This document shows, in pieces, positions 1 through 7,753 of a stretch of DNA of 64,000 nt (the stretch's first letter is position 1; each line of letters starts with the position of its first letter). The DNA is taken from NCBI GenBank assembly GCA_028284285.1, contig JANQSA010000035.1, positions 62,001-126,000 of the forward strand, in the 5' to 3' direction. The translations under genes were made by a program, and so were the position numbers. This DNA comes from Croceivirga sp. (GTDB lineage Bacteria; Bacteroidota; Bacteroidia; Flavobacteriales; Flavobacteriaceae). The notes below the pieces were generated by a model. That model was not told where the DNA came from. It saw nothing but the letters and a program-made list of their open reading frames with translations, and made no database searches.

Positions 1-417
1 TTCGTTTGTTACAGAGTCATCTACACTACTGAAAATGGGCTCTTTAAAAGTGAAGAATTTGACAAAACCTTCTGCATAGAAGCCTTTTGCCCCGTAGTCC
101 TGTTTGGAAAAGAAATACTGACGGTAGTACGGGGTCAGAGAGAAATTTTCGTACTCTGAATAATCGTCAAAGTCGTCCTCATCGTCAAGCGAAACAAACA
201 AATCGATCCCTACCCCCGAATATCTTCCCAAAATATACTCGTACCTTGGGTTCAATGCAGGAATGGCAATAGCCGAGATGACATCTATACTTACCTCGTT
301 TCTTTTGGCAACAGCAAATTTTGCGATCCTTTTCTGTGAATCTGTAGGTTCATCCTCTTGTGAATGAACAGTAAATGAAAATAATAGGGCAAAAGAAATA
401 AAAAGAAGGTTTTTCAT
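1..417 (-). CDS. Secreted protein, 3' end cut by window edge
   Basis: Reading leftward from the ATG at 417 the frame stays open to base 1, so only the first 139 codons are present. Residues 1-19 (MKNLLFISFALLFSFTVHS) form a clear signal peptide, so the product is exported. After it comes a region of alternating hydrophobic and polar residues with aromatic ends, and an acidic loop at about residues 78-90. This looks like a small outer-membrane beta-barrel of the DUF3575 kind, but that is a guess from pattern only. I recognise no catalytic motif. The gene lies about 170 bp downstream of the DUF5706 gene on the same strand and could be cotranscribed with it. Confidence 0.7.
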   Translation of the reverse strand, partial: MKNLLFISFALLFSFTVHSQEDEPTDSQKRIAKFAVAKRNEVSIDVISAIAIPALNPRYEYILGRYSGVGIDLFVSLDDEDDFDDYSEYENFSLTPYYRQYFFSKQDYGAKGFYAEGFVKFFTFKEPIFSSVDDSVTNE

Positions 418-583
418 ACTTGATTCTCTTAATTGTTCGAAAGATAACCATCTCCCATTCAATGTTCCTATTTCATACTGGTTTTACTGAAATTTCCGAT
501 TTAAACATATCAGCCTCTTTCCCTCATTTTCACATTTTGCAATATGTTAAACATTTGAAGGAATCGTGATAGTATCGCCTGGT

Positions 584-1165
584 TTACATAGTTGATAAAA
601 CAGAGGTATAAATGACCGACCAAATCAAACCTAAAACCAATGTAATAACAGCTAACGTAATCATTGTTTGTTTGCGTTTTACAGCAAGTCCGAGAAAATA
701 AATATCACTGGTTATTTCGTCATAAATCCTTTTTCCGTTTTTGGTTATGTTTTCAAACTCGGATCGAAATTCACTTAATGTCTTATCCGCAAAATTTCCA
801 GCATACAAACTTCCGTTATATCCACTCTGTTTGTATTTTTTCCCGGCATACTTGTGGGGTAACATCCCAATAAGAGCAAATGCCATAGAGATAACGCAAA
901 AATAGATCAAGGATGAAACAAAAATCCTAAGCATCTCTTTCTCTAATCCACCTACATGATTGGTTACGCCGAACAATACGGTCATTAATATGAAATTGAT
1001 GGTTAAAACTATTGCAGCTTTGGTATCCACCATTCTCAGGAGCGTATAATGGTTTCGGGAAAGCGTTCGATATAGGGTATCCAAGCCTTTTGCATCACGC
1101 CTTAGGTTGGCTTTGTTTTTTTTCTTTTTAGGTTTCGGATCTTCCGGCTTGTCAATTATTTCCAT
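584..1165 (-). CDS. Pycsar-effector-like membrane protein (DUF5706)
   Basis: 193 residues. A lysine-rich N-terminus (residues 9-25) is followed by a conserved-looking segment (about 28-48, LYRTLSRNHYTLLRMVDTKA) and predicted membrane helices at about 48-68, 80-102 and 165-190. This matches the DUF5706 family, which includes the transmembrane effector of the Pycsar anti-phage system; there, cyclic pyrimidine nucleotides made by PycC trigger membrane damage. No uridylate or cytidylate cyclase, and no HD domain that accompanies many relatives, is encoded nearby. It may therefore be an orphan effector or a household relative. The start ATG is the first in frame after upstream stops. The family call is fairly secure; the defence role is inference. 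Confidence 0.65.
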   Translation of the reverse strand: MEIIDKPEDPKPKKKKNKANLRRDAKGLDTLYRTLSRNHYTLLRMVDTKAAIVLTINFILMTVLFGVTNHVGGLEKEMLRIFVSSLIYFCVISMAFALIGMLPHKYAGKKYKQSGYNGSLYAGNFADKTLSEFRSEFENITKNGKRIYDEITSDIYFLGLAVKRKQTMITLAVITLVLGLIWSVIYTSVLSTM

Positions 1166-1571
1166 TATTGTATCAATCCTTTATGAATGGGAAAGGTTGT
1201 TGGCATTATTGGTATCTGGCAGATATACTGTAAATTCCTAATTACTATCCTAAGCTAACTTAAAACTACTACTTTTTAATGGTAACCGGATAGTCCCGGA
1301 TCATTAAATGAATTGCTGATTTTACCATAGAAAATGGGAAAATTGAGAATAATTTGCTATCCTTTGATCCAATCTTAAATAGCTGTTTTCCAACGCACTA
1401 TCCTTTTTCAAGGAAGCCTTACAGGGATAGCTATCATCTCGCCATTACGAACTTTTCCATAGGTTAAACTTCTCTTAATAATGTAATGTTTTGGGAATTT
1501 TCACGTCCAATTCGGCGTGTAAAGAGGGGTGCTTATTGCAGCCATCACAACGAATACAAAAGGAAGTAAAG
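1166..1571. other. Intergenic stretch, no recognised gene
   Basis: About 400 bases between the divergently placed DUF5706 gene and a possible small gene. It is AT-rich and must hold the DUF5706 promoter, but I could not place a convincing -7/-33 pair. A frame open from 1491 runs into the small ORF at 1572, but the part before 1572 has no protein-like character. Confidence 0.4.
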
Positions 1572-1694
1572 ATGAAAGATACAAAGCGACAAATCAATAA
1601 GAACGGTGCTATTCTTGACAGGTTATTTACCCGTCATGAGAACTGGAAAAACCACCGAAGGCATACCGGACTGAAATTAATCCGGTTTGCTTAA
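1572..1694 (+). CDS. Possible small basic protein (40 aa)
   Basis: Forty codons from an ATG preceded by a purine-rich AGGAAGTAAAG. The product is strongly basic (MKDTKRQINKNG at the start, many Lys, Arg and His) with no membrane segment. The stop lies 15 bases before a strong intrinsic terminator, so a discrete short transcript is likely here. I do not recognise the peptide. It could instead be the 3' part of a small RNA whose open frame is accidental. An in-frame start at 1491 is possible, but the ribosome-site-like sequence favours 1572. Confidence 0.35.
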   Translation: MKDTKRQINKNGAILDRLFTRHENWKNHRRHTGLKLIRFA

Positions 1695-1709
1695 GGCAAA
1701 GGAGCAGTA

Positions 1710-1734
1710 AAAAGAGGGCTTTTGCCCTCTTTTT
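1710..1734 (+). terminator. Intrinsic terminator
   Basis: Perfect 10-bp inverted repeat AAAAGAGGGC / GCCCTCTTTT with a TTTT loop, the right arm ending in a T run. It lies just after the small ORF at 1572-1694 and should end a rightward transcript; the A-rich left arm could also allow leftward termination. Confidence 0.8.
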
Positions 1735-1844
1735 CGTTTAACCCCCTCCTTATTTGGAACTATTGATATTTTCAAACACTTTGTTTCAAAGGTCAAGGCC
1801 ATCCATTCCAATGAGATCATCCCGCTTGTAGGGGCAGACCCTAC

Positions 1845-2009
1845 CTATAGGCCCTCCAAAACAGTTACATCACCTGGTTTCAACTTTTCCGGTCTATCTC
1901 TAAAGGATTTATGAAATTCTTCGGCTGAACGTAATCCTATGGCATAACCTCCGGTAAATCTAGCAGCACGTTTTTCTGCTGTTTCCAGATCTGATATCAA
2001 GGTGTCAGG
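1845..2009 (-). pseudogene. Coding-like remnant with no start codon
   Basis: On the minus strand a 54-codon frame runs from just after an in-frame stop (2012-2010) to a stop at 1847-1845. Its translation reads like real protein (for example GGYAIGLRSAEEFHKSFRDR and PEKLKPGDVTVLEG) but there is no ATG or GTG start and no upstream continuation. It is probably the C-terminal relic of a deleted gene lying downstream of tetR. I cannot name the parent family. Confidence 0.35.
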
Positions 2010-2035
2010 CTAATTCATATATATACCGTTGAGGA

Positions 2036-2665
2036 TTATTCCATTATATAGCCATAAAGCAGTTTGGTGTACTGCTCCAGAAGCACTTCTTTGGAAGATA
2101 TAGTGCGTAAATGATTATAGTAGATAACGAGGTTTTCCGAGGCGACATGAATGGTTTCAGCTTTTTGTTCAATTGCGTCTATGGGAATCAACGTATTAAG
2201 CTCAAATAGAAACAGCTTAATGTAGTTTATCTCAATAATTCTGTGCTTATGAAATAATTCCGAGAATTGAGATTCAGTATACTGGAGCGCATAAAACATC
2301 ATAAAAAACGGATCGGCCATTAGATCGCTTTGAAGCGTGAATTGCACAAGCCTTCTCACCGCCGGAAGTATATCGTTCTTGGAGGTAAGATCTTTGGAGA
2401 GCTCCAGAATTTCTGAATGCAGTTGCTTGCTAAAGTCATTGTTGAATTCATTAATGAGATCCGTTATCACCCCTTCCTTTCCCCTGTAATAGTTATAAAA
2501 ACTTCCAATGGGTATTCCTGCAGTTTTAGCAATAATATTAGTCGTCACCTTATAATATCCTAAATCTGAAAATAGCTGACGCGCCACTTTCTTAATCCGT
2601 TTTTTAGTTTCTATACTTCTTTTCTGCTTGGGGGAAATAAGCTTATTTTCTGGCGAATCACTCAT
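2036..2665 (-). CDS. TetR/AcrR-family transcriptional repressor
   Basis: 209 residues, normal for the family. The N-terminal helix-turn-helix domain spans about residues 15-65, with recognisable core RLFSDLGYYKVTTNIIAKTA and the IPIGSFYNYYRGKEGV recognition-helix segment. The C-terminal half is an alpha-helical ligand-binding and dimerisation domain with no identifiable ligand. The gene is divergent from the MetA-type outer-membrane gene. The shared intergenic region holds two TGAGCA-based operator palindromes around a TAnnTTTG promoter element, so it very probably represses the 2816-7159 genes and possibly itself. The inducer is unknown; the target family often handles hydrophobic compounds. 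Confidence 0.9.
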   Translation of the reverse strand: MSDSPENKLISPKQKRSIETKKRIKKVARQLFSDLGYYKVTTNIIAKTAGIPIGSFYNYYRGKEGVITDLINEFNNDFSKQLHSEILELSKDLTSKNDILPAVRRLVQFTLQSDLMADPFFMMFYALQYTESQFSELFHKHRIIEINYIKLFLFELNTLIPIDAIEQKAETIHVASENLVIYYNHLRTISSKEVLLEQYTKLLYGYIME

Positions 2666-2752
2666 TAAAATTGACTTTGACTTGAGTACAAGTATAAAAA
2701 ATCCTCAATATTCTTTCCTATTCACATAAAAATATCAGATCTATTTTTAAAA

Positions 2753-2800
2753 ATGAGCAAATGCTCATATATTTGTTAATATGAATAATTGCTCATTTTT
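2753..2800. promoter_or_regulatory. Predicted TetR operators in divergent promoter
   Basis: 2753-2768 is a perfect 16-bp palindrome with arms ATGAGCA / TGCTCAT and centre AA. 2781-2796 is a second, imperfect copy (ATGAATA / TGCTCAT). The outer half-sites also form a larger inverted repeat, AAAAATGAGCAA at 2749-2760 and TTGCTCATTTTT at 2789-2800. Two sites 28 bp apart straddling a promoter core, next to a divergent TetR gene, is the usual layout for autoregulated repression. Confidence 0.75.
2768..2775 (+). promoter_or_regulatory. -7 element of Bacteroidota type (TATATTTG)
   Basis: TATATTTG matches the Bacteroidota -7 consensus TAnnTTTG. It lies between the two predicted operators, about 40 bp before the start codon at 2816, so bound repressor would cover it. 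Confidence 0.6.
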
Positions 2801-2815
2801 TATCTTCAGGATGAT

Positions 2816-3790
2816 ATGAGAGGTATACTAATCGGAATAGGATTAATTTTTGGCACCTTAAGAGCATTATCACAGGTGGTCCCCTATCAACCCGGGGCGT
2901 ATTATCCCGGATTAACTCCTCTTCGGGATTATACCGCCGGTCCATCAGGATTCTATGTATTTAATTATAACTACTTTATCAATTCAAAGGGGTACTACAA
3001 TTCAGAAGGAGATAAGCATACTGAAATCACGACAAACGGTGTCCCATCAGGAATAATTGATTCCGATTTGTCGGGGTATGTCAACGTTCCCGCAGTGGCC
3101 TATCTTTCTGATTGGAAAATTTTGGGTGGCCGGTATCAAGCAATGCTCCAGTTGACCTACCTGGATTTGGATTACACCGCTTTGGTTTTGCTTGGAGAGG
3201 AAACAAGGTTCTCCGGTAGGGACAGCGGATGGGGTGATATGACTGTTTCGCCTTTAGGCATTTCCTGGTCCCTGGATCGGAAGGTCGACATTATCTTTTC
3301 ATACACCGCATACATTCCAACAGGAAAATACGATACAGAGTCAGAAAGCAATGTAGGTCAAGGATATTGGACGCATCAAATCCAACTTCCGGTGGATCTT
3401 TACTTTAATGAGCAATCTACGGCTTTAGGAGTTGTTCCCACCCTTGAACTTAACGGAGAAATAATCGATGCTCCGGCCAGAATTGGAAACCGGTTTAGTT
3501 TGGAATATGGAATAAGTCAATACATAACCGAATGGTTGGAGATTGAATTGGTAAACGCTCATACCTGGCAAATTTCTGATGACATAGGCGAAGCGGTATG
3601 GTGGCAGGGAACGCCATTTGATTCGAGAGACGGAAGACACTCCATATCCGCGGGTATCGGGTTTTGGCCCGGTGTGGATTGGCTTAATGCAAGAGTAAGA
3701 TATACTTCGGATTATTCCGCCAGACAATCTTTTAAAGCAAACATTTTTAGCTTCAGTTTTCTCTTCCTTCCGGGGCAGATAAAAAGCTGA
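2816..3790 (+). CDS. Outer-membrane transporter-like protein (MetA/SphA family)
   Basis: 324 residues from the ATG at 2816; an ATG-like frame start further upstream (2789) lies inside the operator and is less likely. An AGG purine patch precedes 2816. Residues 1-17 are a signal peptide (MRGILIGIGLIFGTLRALSQ, cut before VV). The rest is beta-barrel-like, with alternating strands and the layout of the phenol MetA-pathway family (PF13557), including the YNYYF-type early strand and segments such as SPLGISWSLDRKVDIIFSYT. Members sit in the outer membrane and are linked to uptake of hydrophobic compounds; the substrate here is unknown. It is the first gene of the TetR-controlled run. Confidence 0.75.
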   Translation: MRGILIGIGLIFGTLRALSQVVPYQPGAYYPGLTPLRDYTAGPSGFYVFNYNYFINSKGYYNSEGDKHTEITTNGVPSGIIDSDLSGYVNVPAVAYLSDWKILGGRYQAMLQLTYLDLDYTALVLLGEETRFSGRDSGWGDMTVSPLGISWSLDRKVDIIFSYTAYIPTGKYDTESESNVGQGYWTHQIQLPVDLYFNEQSTALGVVPTLELNGEIIDAPARIGNRFSLEYGISQYITEWLEIELVNAHTWQISDDIGEAVWWQGTPFDSRDGRHSISAGIGFWPGVDWLNARVRYTSDYSARQSFKANIFSFSFLFLPGQIKS

Positions 3791-3821
3791 GAATGACAAT
3801 TCATACTTTGATGGGTTAACG

Positions 3822-3929
3822 ATGAATAAAAATATGGTGGTAAAAAAGACATCCTGTTTAGAAAAGGAACTCGTGGCCAAAAAAATGCATCCTATTTCAA
3901 TTAGCAACAAAGCACTTATCCTGCAATAA
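3822..3929 (+). CDS. Possible 35-aa small ORF
   Basis: An ATG at 3822 opens 35 codons in the 154-bp gap between the MetA-type gene and the HDAC-like gene. The peptide starts MNKNMVVKKTSCLEKE and is hydrophilic. No clear ribosome site or family is visible. It could be a real small gene, a leader peptide, or chance. Confidence 0.2.
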   Translation: MNKNMVVKKTSCLEKELVAKKMHPISISNKALILQ

Positions 3930-3944
3930 CTAAAAACTAGAACC

Positions 3945-5057
3945 ATGAAAAAAACAGCGCTATTTCACAATGAAAGATGCCTCTGGCATAGTACTCCCGG
4001 ACTTTACGTTTTGGCTAAACCCGTAGGGGGTTGGGTGCAACCTCCATCAAGTGCGGGACTTGCAGAATCACCAGATACTAAACGACGGATTGTTTCCTTG
4101 TTGGAAGTTTCTCGACTAAGGCAGGAAATTGATATTGTAGATGCTCCACCCTGTACCGAAGAAGACTTACTTAGAGTCCATCCTCAATCCTACCTTGAAA
4201 AGTTTAAAAAGCTCTCCGATGGGAATGGCGGTGAATTAGGCCCACACGCTCCTTTTGGCAAGGGAGGATATGAGATTGCCAAATTGTCCGCAGGATTGGC
4301 AAAATCCGCAATGGAAAGTGTAATTGAAAAAAGGTATAAAAACGCCTATGCTATCTCAAGACCGCCCGGACATCACTGTCTGTCCGATACTCCTATGGGT
4401 TTTTGTATGTTTTCCAACATTTCCATTGGTGTAGAAGCCGTGCTCCACAACTACCCCAACATTAAAAAGGTGGCCATAATTGATTGGGATGTGCATCATG
4501 GCAATGGCACTCAGGAGATCTTTTATCACCGTGCTGACGTTCTAACGATCTCAATGCATCAGGATCGGTGTTTCCCTCCGGGATATAGTGGTGAAAACGA
4601 CCTGGGTGAGGGAGATGGTTTAGGATGTAATACCAATATCCCCATCTTACCCGGGGCTGGACACGAGGCTTACCTCTATGCTATGAAAAACATAGTAATC
4701 CCAAAAATAGAAAGGTTTGCCCCGGATTTAATTGTGGTCGCTTCCGGTTTAGATGCCAATGCCGTTGACCCTCTGGCACGAATGCTGGCGTATGGGGATA
4801 CCTTCAGGGAAATGACAAAAATGGTAATGGCTACCGCAAAAAAATGCTGTGAAGACAGATTGGTCTTAGTTCATGAAGGGGGGTATTCTGAAGCTATGGT
4901 CCCTTTCTGCGCACATGCCATTTTTGAAGCGCTAACCGGTGTGGAAAGTGATGTTTTTGACCCTGATATTGAGTCCTATAAAGGATGGCAACCCTCCGAG
5001 GAATTTAATGATTATCATATTTCACATCTGAAAAAAATTGCTGACATCGTACTATAA
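3945..5057 (+). CDS. HDAH-like class II histone deacetylase family amidohydrolase
   Basis: 370 residues, the same length as bacterial HDAH enzymes. The family removes acetyl groups from lysine or polyamine amides using one zinc ion. Visible hallmarks are RPPGHH (tandem active-site histidines, about 140-145), DWDVHHGNGTQ (zinc ligands Asp and His, about 181-191), GLDANAVDPLARM (third zinc ligand, about 266-278) and EGGYSEA carrying the catalytic Tyr. No signal peptide, so cytoplasmic. The next gene starts 12 bp on, so they are likely cotranscribed. The natural substrate is unknown; acetylated polyamines or small acyl amides are as likely as proteins. No key residue appears lost. Confidence 0.9.
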   Translation: MKKTALFHNERCLWHSTPGLYVLAKPVGGWVQPPSSAGLAESPDTKRRIVSLLEVSRLRQEIDIVDAPPCTEEDLLRVHPQSYLEKFKKLSDGNGGELGPHAPFGKGGYEIAKLSAGLAKSAMESVIEKRYKNAYAISRPPGHHCLSDTPMGFCMFSNISIGVEAVLHNYPNIKKVAIIDWDVHHGNGTQEIFYHRADVLTISMHQDRCFPPGYSGENDLGEGDGLGCNTNIPILPGAGHEAYLYAMKNIVIPKIERFAPDLIVVASGLDANAVDPLARMLAYGDTFREMTKMVMATAKKCCEDRLVLVHEGGYSEAMVPFCAHAIFEALTGVESDVFDPDIESYKGWQPSEEFNDYHISHLKKIADIVL

Positions 5058-5068
5058 TCAATAGGCTA

Positions 5069-5461
5069 ATGTTAAAAAAAATATTTCCTGATGATCAAGA
5101 AATTACGGAGGAGCTCATTGCTTTTTACGAGAAGAACCCGGAGGAGTTGGATTTAATCATAAATAAAGAATATTTCCATATCGGTTTCTTGTCATTTTTT
5201 TTCGTTCTGGGGCTTATTATTACCGTCCTCGCCGGGGTTTTGCGATTCTTTTTTTCTTCATCCTTGGGGATGTTTATAAATGACGTCGTACTGGATATTA
5301 TTTACGAATTGGGTATAGCCATCTTTGGTGGTGCAGTGGTAGCATTACTGATTGAGTTTTTGAATAGGCGGCAATATCAACAAAATATAAACTTCAGAAA
5401 AAAAATTAAAAGGGAAATAGAAAGAAGAAAAGGAAATAAGGTAGTTCCTAAGACTGAATGA
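5069..5461 (+). CDS. Small two-helix membrane protein, unknown
   Basis: 130 residues with an acidic N-terminal cytoplasmic stretch (about 7-30), two strongly hydrophobic helices (about 43-68 and 75-101) and a very basic tail (about 102-130). I do not recognise the family. It starts 12 bp after the HDAC-like gene and is followed 70 bp later by an HdeD-type gene, so it probably belongs to the same TetR-controlled envelope or stress unit. Confidence 0.7.
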   Translation: MLKKIFPDDQEITEELIAFYEKNPEELDLIINKEYFHIGFLSFFFVLGLIITVLAGVLRFFFSSSLGMFINDVVLDIIYELGIAIFGGAVVALLIEFLNRRQYQQNINFRKKIKREIERRKGNKVVPKTE

Positions 5462-5530
5462 CAAGTCTTGTGAAGTGTACTATACTATACCTACGATCAG
5501 AAAAATGTATTCATCAAAACAACTATAATT

Positions 5531-6187
5531 ATGAAAAATCAATTTATTAAAAACGTTAAGGACTCCGTAAAGCACTGGTATTTGCTACTGATCGTCGGAA
5601 TCGTATTAATCGGAGTCGGAATATGGACTTTCATTTCTCCGGTAGCCTCTTATTTAGCGTTAAGTATTCTGTTTAGCATTACCTTTCTGGGGTCTGGTAG
5701 TATAGAAGTAGTTTTTGCCATTACGAATAGAAAAAAACTGGATAATTGGGGTTGGACCTTGGCCTTTGGTATTTTAAATGCTGTTGTTGGGGTAATACTG
5801 CTAACAAACCCCGAAATATCAATGATCACCTTACCGCTCTATGTTGGTTTCGTAATAATGTTCCGGAGCCTCGGAGCCATGGGCATCGCTTTGGATTTAA
5901 AAAACTACGGGAACCTGGAATGGGGAACGTTGATGATCACAGGGGTACTGGGACTAATTTTTTCTTTTGTGTTACTGTGGAATCCTTTATTCGCCGGGAT
6001 ATCTATTGTGGTCTGGACAGGGTTGGCGCTAATAGCAAGCGGTATATTCAATGTTTACTTATCCATAAAAATGAAAGGACTTCATAAAAACTGGGATAAA
6101 GTATCCGAAGATGTGAAAGAAAAATATGAAGAAGTAAATGAAATGATTAGGTCGGAATTTAAAAAAATAAAAGACCTAAAAGTTTAG
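5531..6187 (+). CDS. HdeD-family (DUF308) membrane protein
   Basis: 218 residues. Six hydrophobic segments in three repeated pairs span about residues 15-180, with the typical repeated pattern of DUF308/HdeD proteins (GIVLIGVGIWTFISP near the start and related segments around 80 and 140). A basic, charged tail of about 40 residues follows and looks coiled-coil-like, longer than in minimal family members. HdeD in enterobacteria is linked to acid resistance; the role here is not established. The position next to a universal stress protein supports a stress function. Confidence 0.85.
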   Translation: MKNQFIKNVKDSVKHWYLLLIVGIVLIGVGIWTFISPVASYLALSILFSITFLGSGSIEVVFAITNRKKLDNWGWTLAFGILNAVVGVILLTNPEISMITLPLYVGFVIMFRSLGAMGIALDLKNYGNLEWGTLMITGVLGLIFSFVLLWNPLFAGISIVVWTGLALIASGIFNVYLSIKMKGLHKNWDKVSEDVKEKYEEVNEMIRSEFKKIKDLKV

Positions 6188-6331
6188 ACCAACCGTTCAA
6201 TTCATCATAAGGCCTTCAATATGGGCTATACAGACAAAAATAGTACTGCGATTATAGCTACGTCCTGCTTAAATGGACCAGTCACCTTGAAAACCAGGTT
6301 ATAAGCAATTTATAATTATAAAAATACAGCG

Positions 6332-7159
6332 ATGAAAGTTTTAGTACCGTTTGATTTTTCGCAAGAATCCATTGATGCCCTTAAATTGGGTAAGGAAATG
6401 TCCGCCAAATTAAAACTGGATTTGAAAGTGATCCATTCACTCGGGATTTCCGACTATCCTTATTACAGAACAGAAGAGGCCGATCGTCTACGGGATATTG
6501 TTCTGACCTCTGCCCAATCTGAAATAGCAAAGGTTTTGGAAGCGTTTTTTGCAGATCCCAATGCTATTGAATTGGAAATTGCTGACGGCAAACCTTCACC
6601 GCATGTCATTCGGAGTTCTCAGGATAAGAAAACGCTATTCACTATTCTTGGGTACAAAGAACAACACCTTCCGGACCGTATTGGATCTACTACGCGTGAC
6701 ATTATACGGTATGCCAGTAATTCCGTCATAAGCATCTCCAGGGCACTTCGCTTTGAGACCATTAAGAATATACTTTTTGTTACGGATTTTGAACCTACTC
6801 CTGTAAATGCCCTGGCGACCGTTAAAATGATTCTAAAAGCAAATAATGCAAAGCTTAAATTGCTGTATGTGAACACAAGGGAGAATTGGCAGTCTACATC
6901 CGAAACCCAAAAAAGGATGAAGAAATTCTGCAAGCTACATGGATTGATCAACCCCGATTTGGAAATCATTAATGATGAGCGTCTTGAAAAGGGTGTGTTG
7001 ACCTATATAGAAAGTACCCCGGTCGACCTTATTGCGATTAGAATAAACAGCTCTTACGGGAAATTGGATTTAATAGACACAAACCTTAGTGCGGAGCGCA
7101 TCATGGACCATTCCGAAACCCCAATTCTAACCTATGCAAAGGACCGCTATATAGGATAA
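6332..7159 (+). CDS. Tandem universal stress protein
   Basis: 275 residues forming two UspA-like domains, about 1-135 (starting MKVLVPFDFSQESIDALK) and 145-275 (starting NILFVTDFEPTPVNALA). The ATP-binding G-x2-G-x9-G signature of the second domain is not visible; the expected region reads IAIRINSSYGKLDLIDTN. It may therefore bind no nucleotide, as in other divergent flavobacterial Usp proteins. It is cytoplasmic. It is the last rightward gene of the run begun at 2816, 145 bp after the HdeD-like gene, so it might have its own promoter. Confidence 0.85.
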   Translation: MKVLVPFDFSQESIDALKLGKEMSAKLKLDLKVIHSLGISDYPYYRTEEADRLRDIVLTSAQSEIAKVLEAFFADPNAIELEIADGKPSPHVIRSSQDKKTLFTILGYKEQHLPDRIGSTTRDIIRYASNSVISISRALRFETIKNILFVTDFEPTPVNALATVKMILKANNAKLKLLYVNTRENWQSTSETQKRMKKFCKLHGLINPDLEIINDERLEKGVLTYIESTPVDLIAIRINSSYGKLDLIDTNLSAERIMDHSETPILTYAKDRYIG

Positions 7160-7179
7160 AGCAGGGTTTTACAAACCAT

Positions 7180-7746
7180 TTAAAGAGTGTTGTTATCGGT
7201 TTCATACAATTCAATCGCCTTCAGGTAGTTTAGGGCTCCGTCCATCGTCAGATCATTAATAAAACCATCCAGGTGGGGGTGATTATTTTTGATCCAGTAT
7301 ACCAAAGAATCTCTTTCTTTTTGCCAGACGTCCCAATCCGTACCGGGACAGTCCAGTGATTCAATTTTTGAGATTTTCCCGGAAGTAAAAGAGATTTTGT
7401 AATTGCAGGTCAGGGGGTCGTTCTTTAAAAACTTAAAACGAACCGAATTTGAAGCTACGGCAGCAATGATCTGATCATTTTCCGCTTTTAATTGTACTAT
7501 TTTGTAAGAGGTCTGGAATATGGAATCCCATTTAAAAAATTCATAGAAACTTTTATGTGTATAGGGAGTAACATAATCTCCGGAGGTAAGGATGATAGTG
7601 TCATGTATTAATGCACTTATTTCGTGGTAATGGGATGAATCAAAGGCACTGTAATATTTTGAAACGGTCTCCTGATGTGTTAATTTCCGGTCATTGCATC
7701 CCGTTAAGAAACACAGCAGGAACAGTACGAGAAAAGTATTTTTCAT
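7180..7746 (-). CDS. Small lipoprotein, NTF2-like fold possible
   Basis: 188 residues from the ATG at 7746. The frame is open further upstream, but that part overlaps the preceding gene and lacks a signal sequence. MKNTFLVLFLLCFLTGC is a signal peptide with lipobox LTGC, so Cys17 would be lipidated. The mature part begins TVSKYYSAFDSSHYHEISAL, which resembles the first helix of SnoaL/NTF2-like domains, and has an alpha+beta pattern. No enzyme residues recognised. It starts 7 bp after the stop of the neighbouring leftward gene, indicating an operon. Confidence 0.75.
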   Translation of the reverse strand: MKNTFLVLFLLCFLTGCNDRKLTHQETVSKYYSAFDSSHYHEISALIHDTIILTSGDYVTPYTHKSFYEFFKWDSIFQTSYKIVQLKAENDQIIAAVASNSVRFKFLKNDPLTCNYKISFTSGKISKIESLDCPGTDWDVWQKERDSLVYWIKNNHPHLDGFINDLTMDGALNYLKAIELYETDNNTL

Positions 7747-7753
7747 GGATGGT

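Noticed and set aside
3425-3946. 173-codon open frame on the minus strand
   Set aside because: It is antisense to the MetA-type gene, has no protein-like composition, and the plus-strand gene has a signal peptide and barrel pattern.
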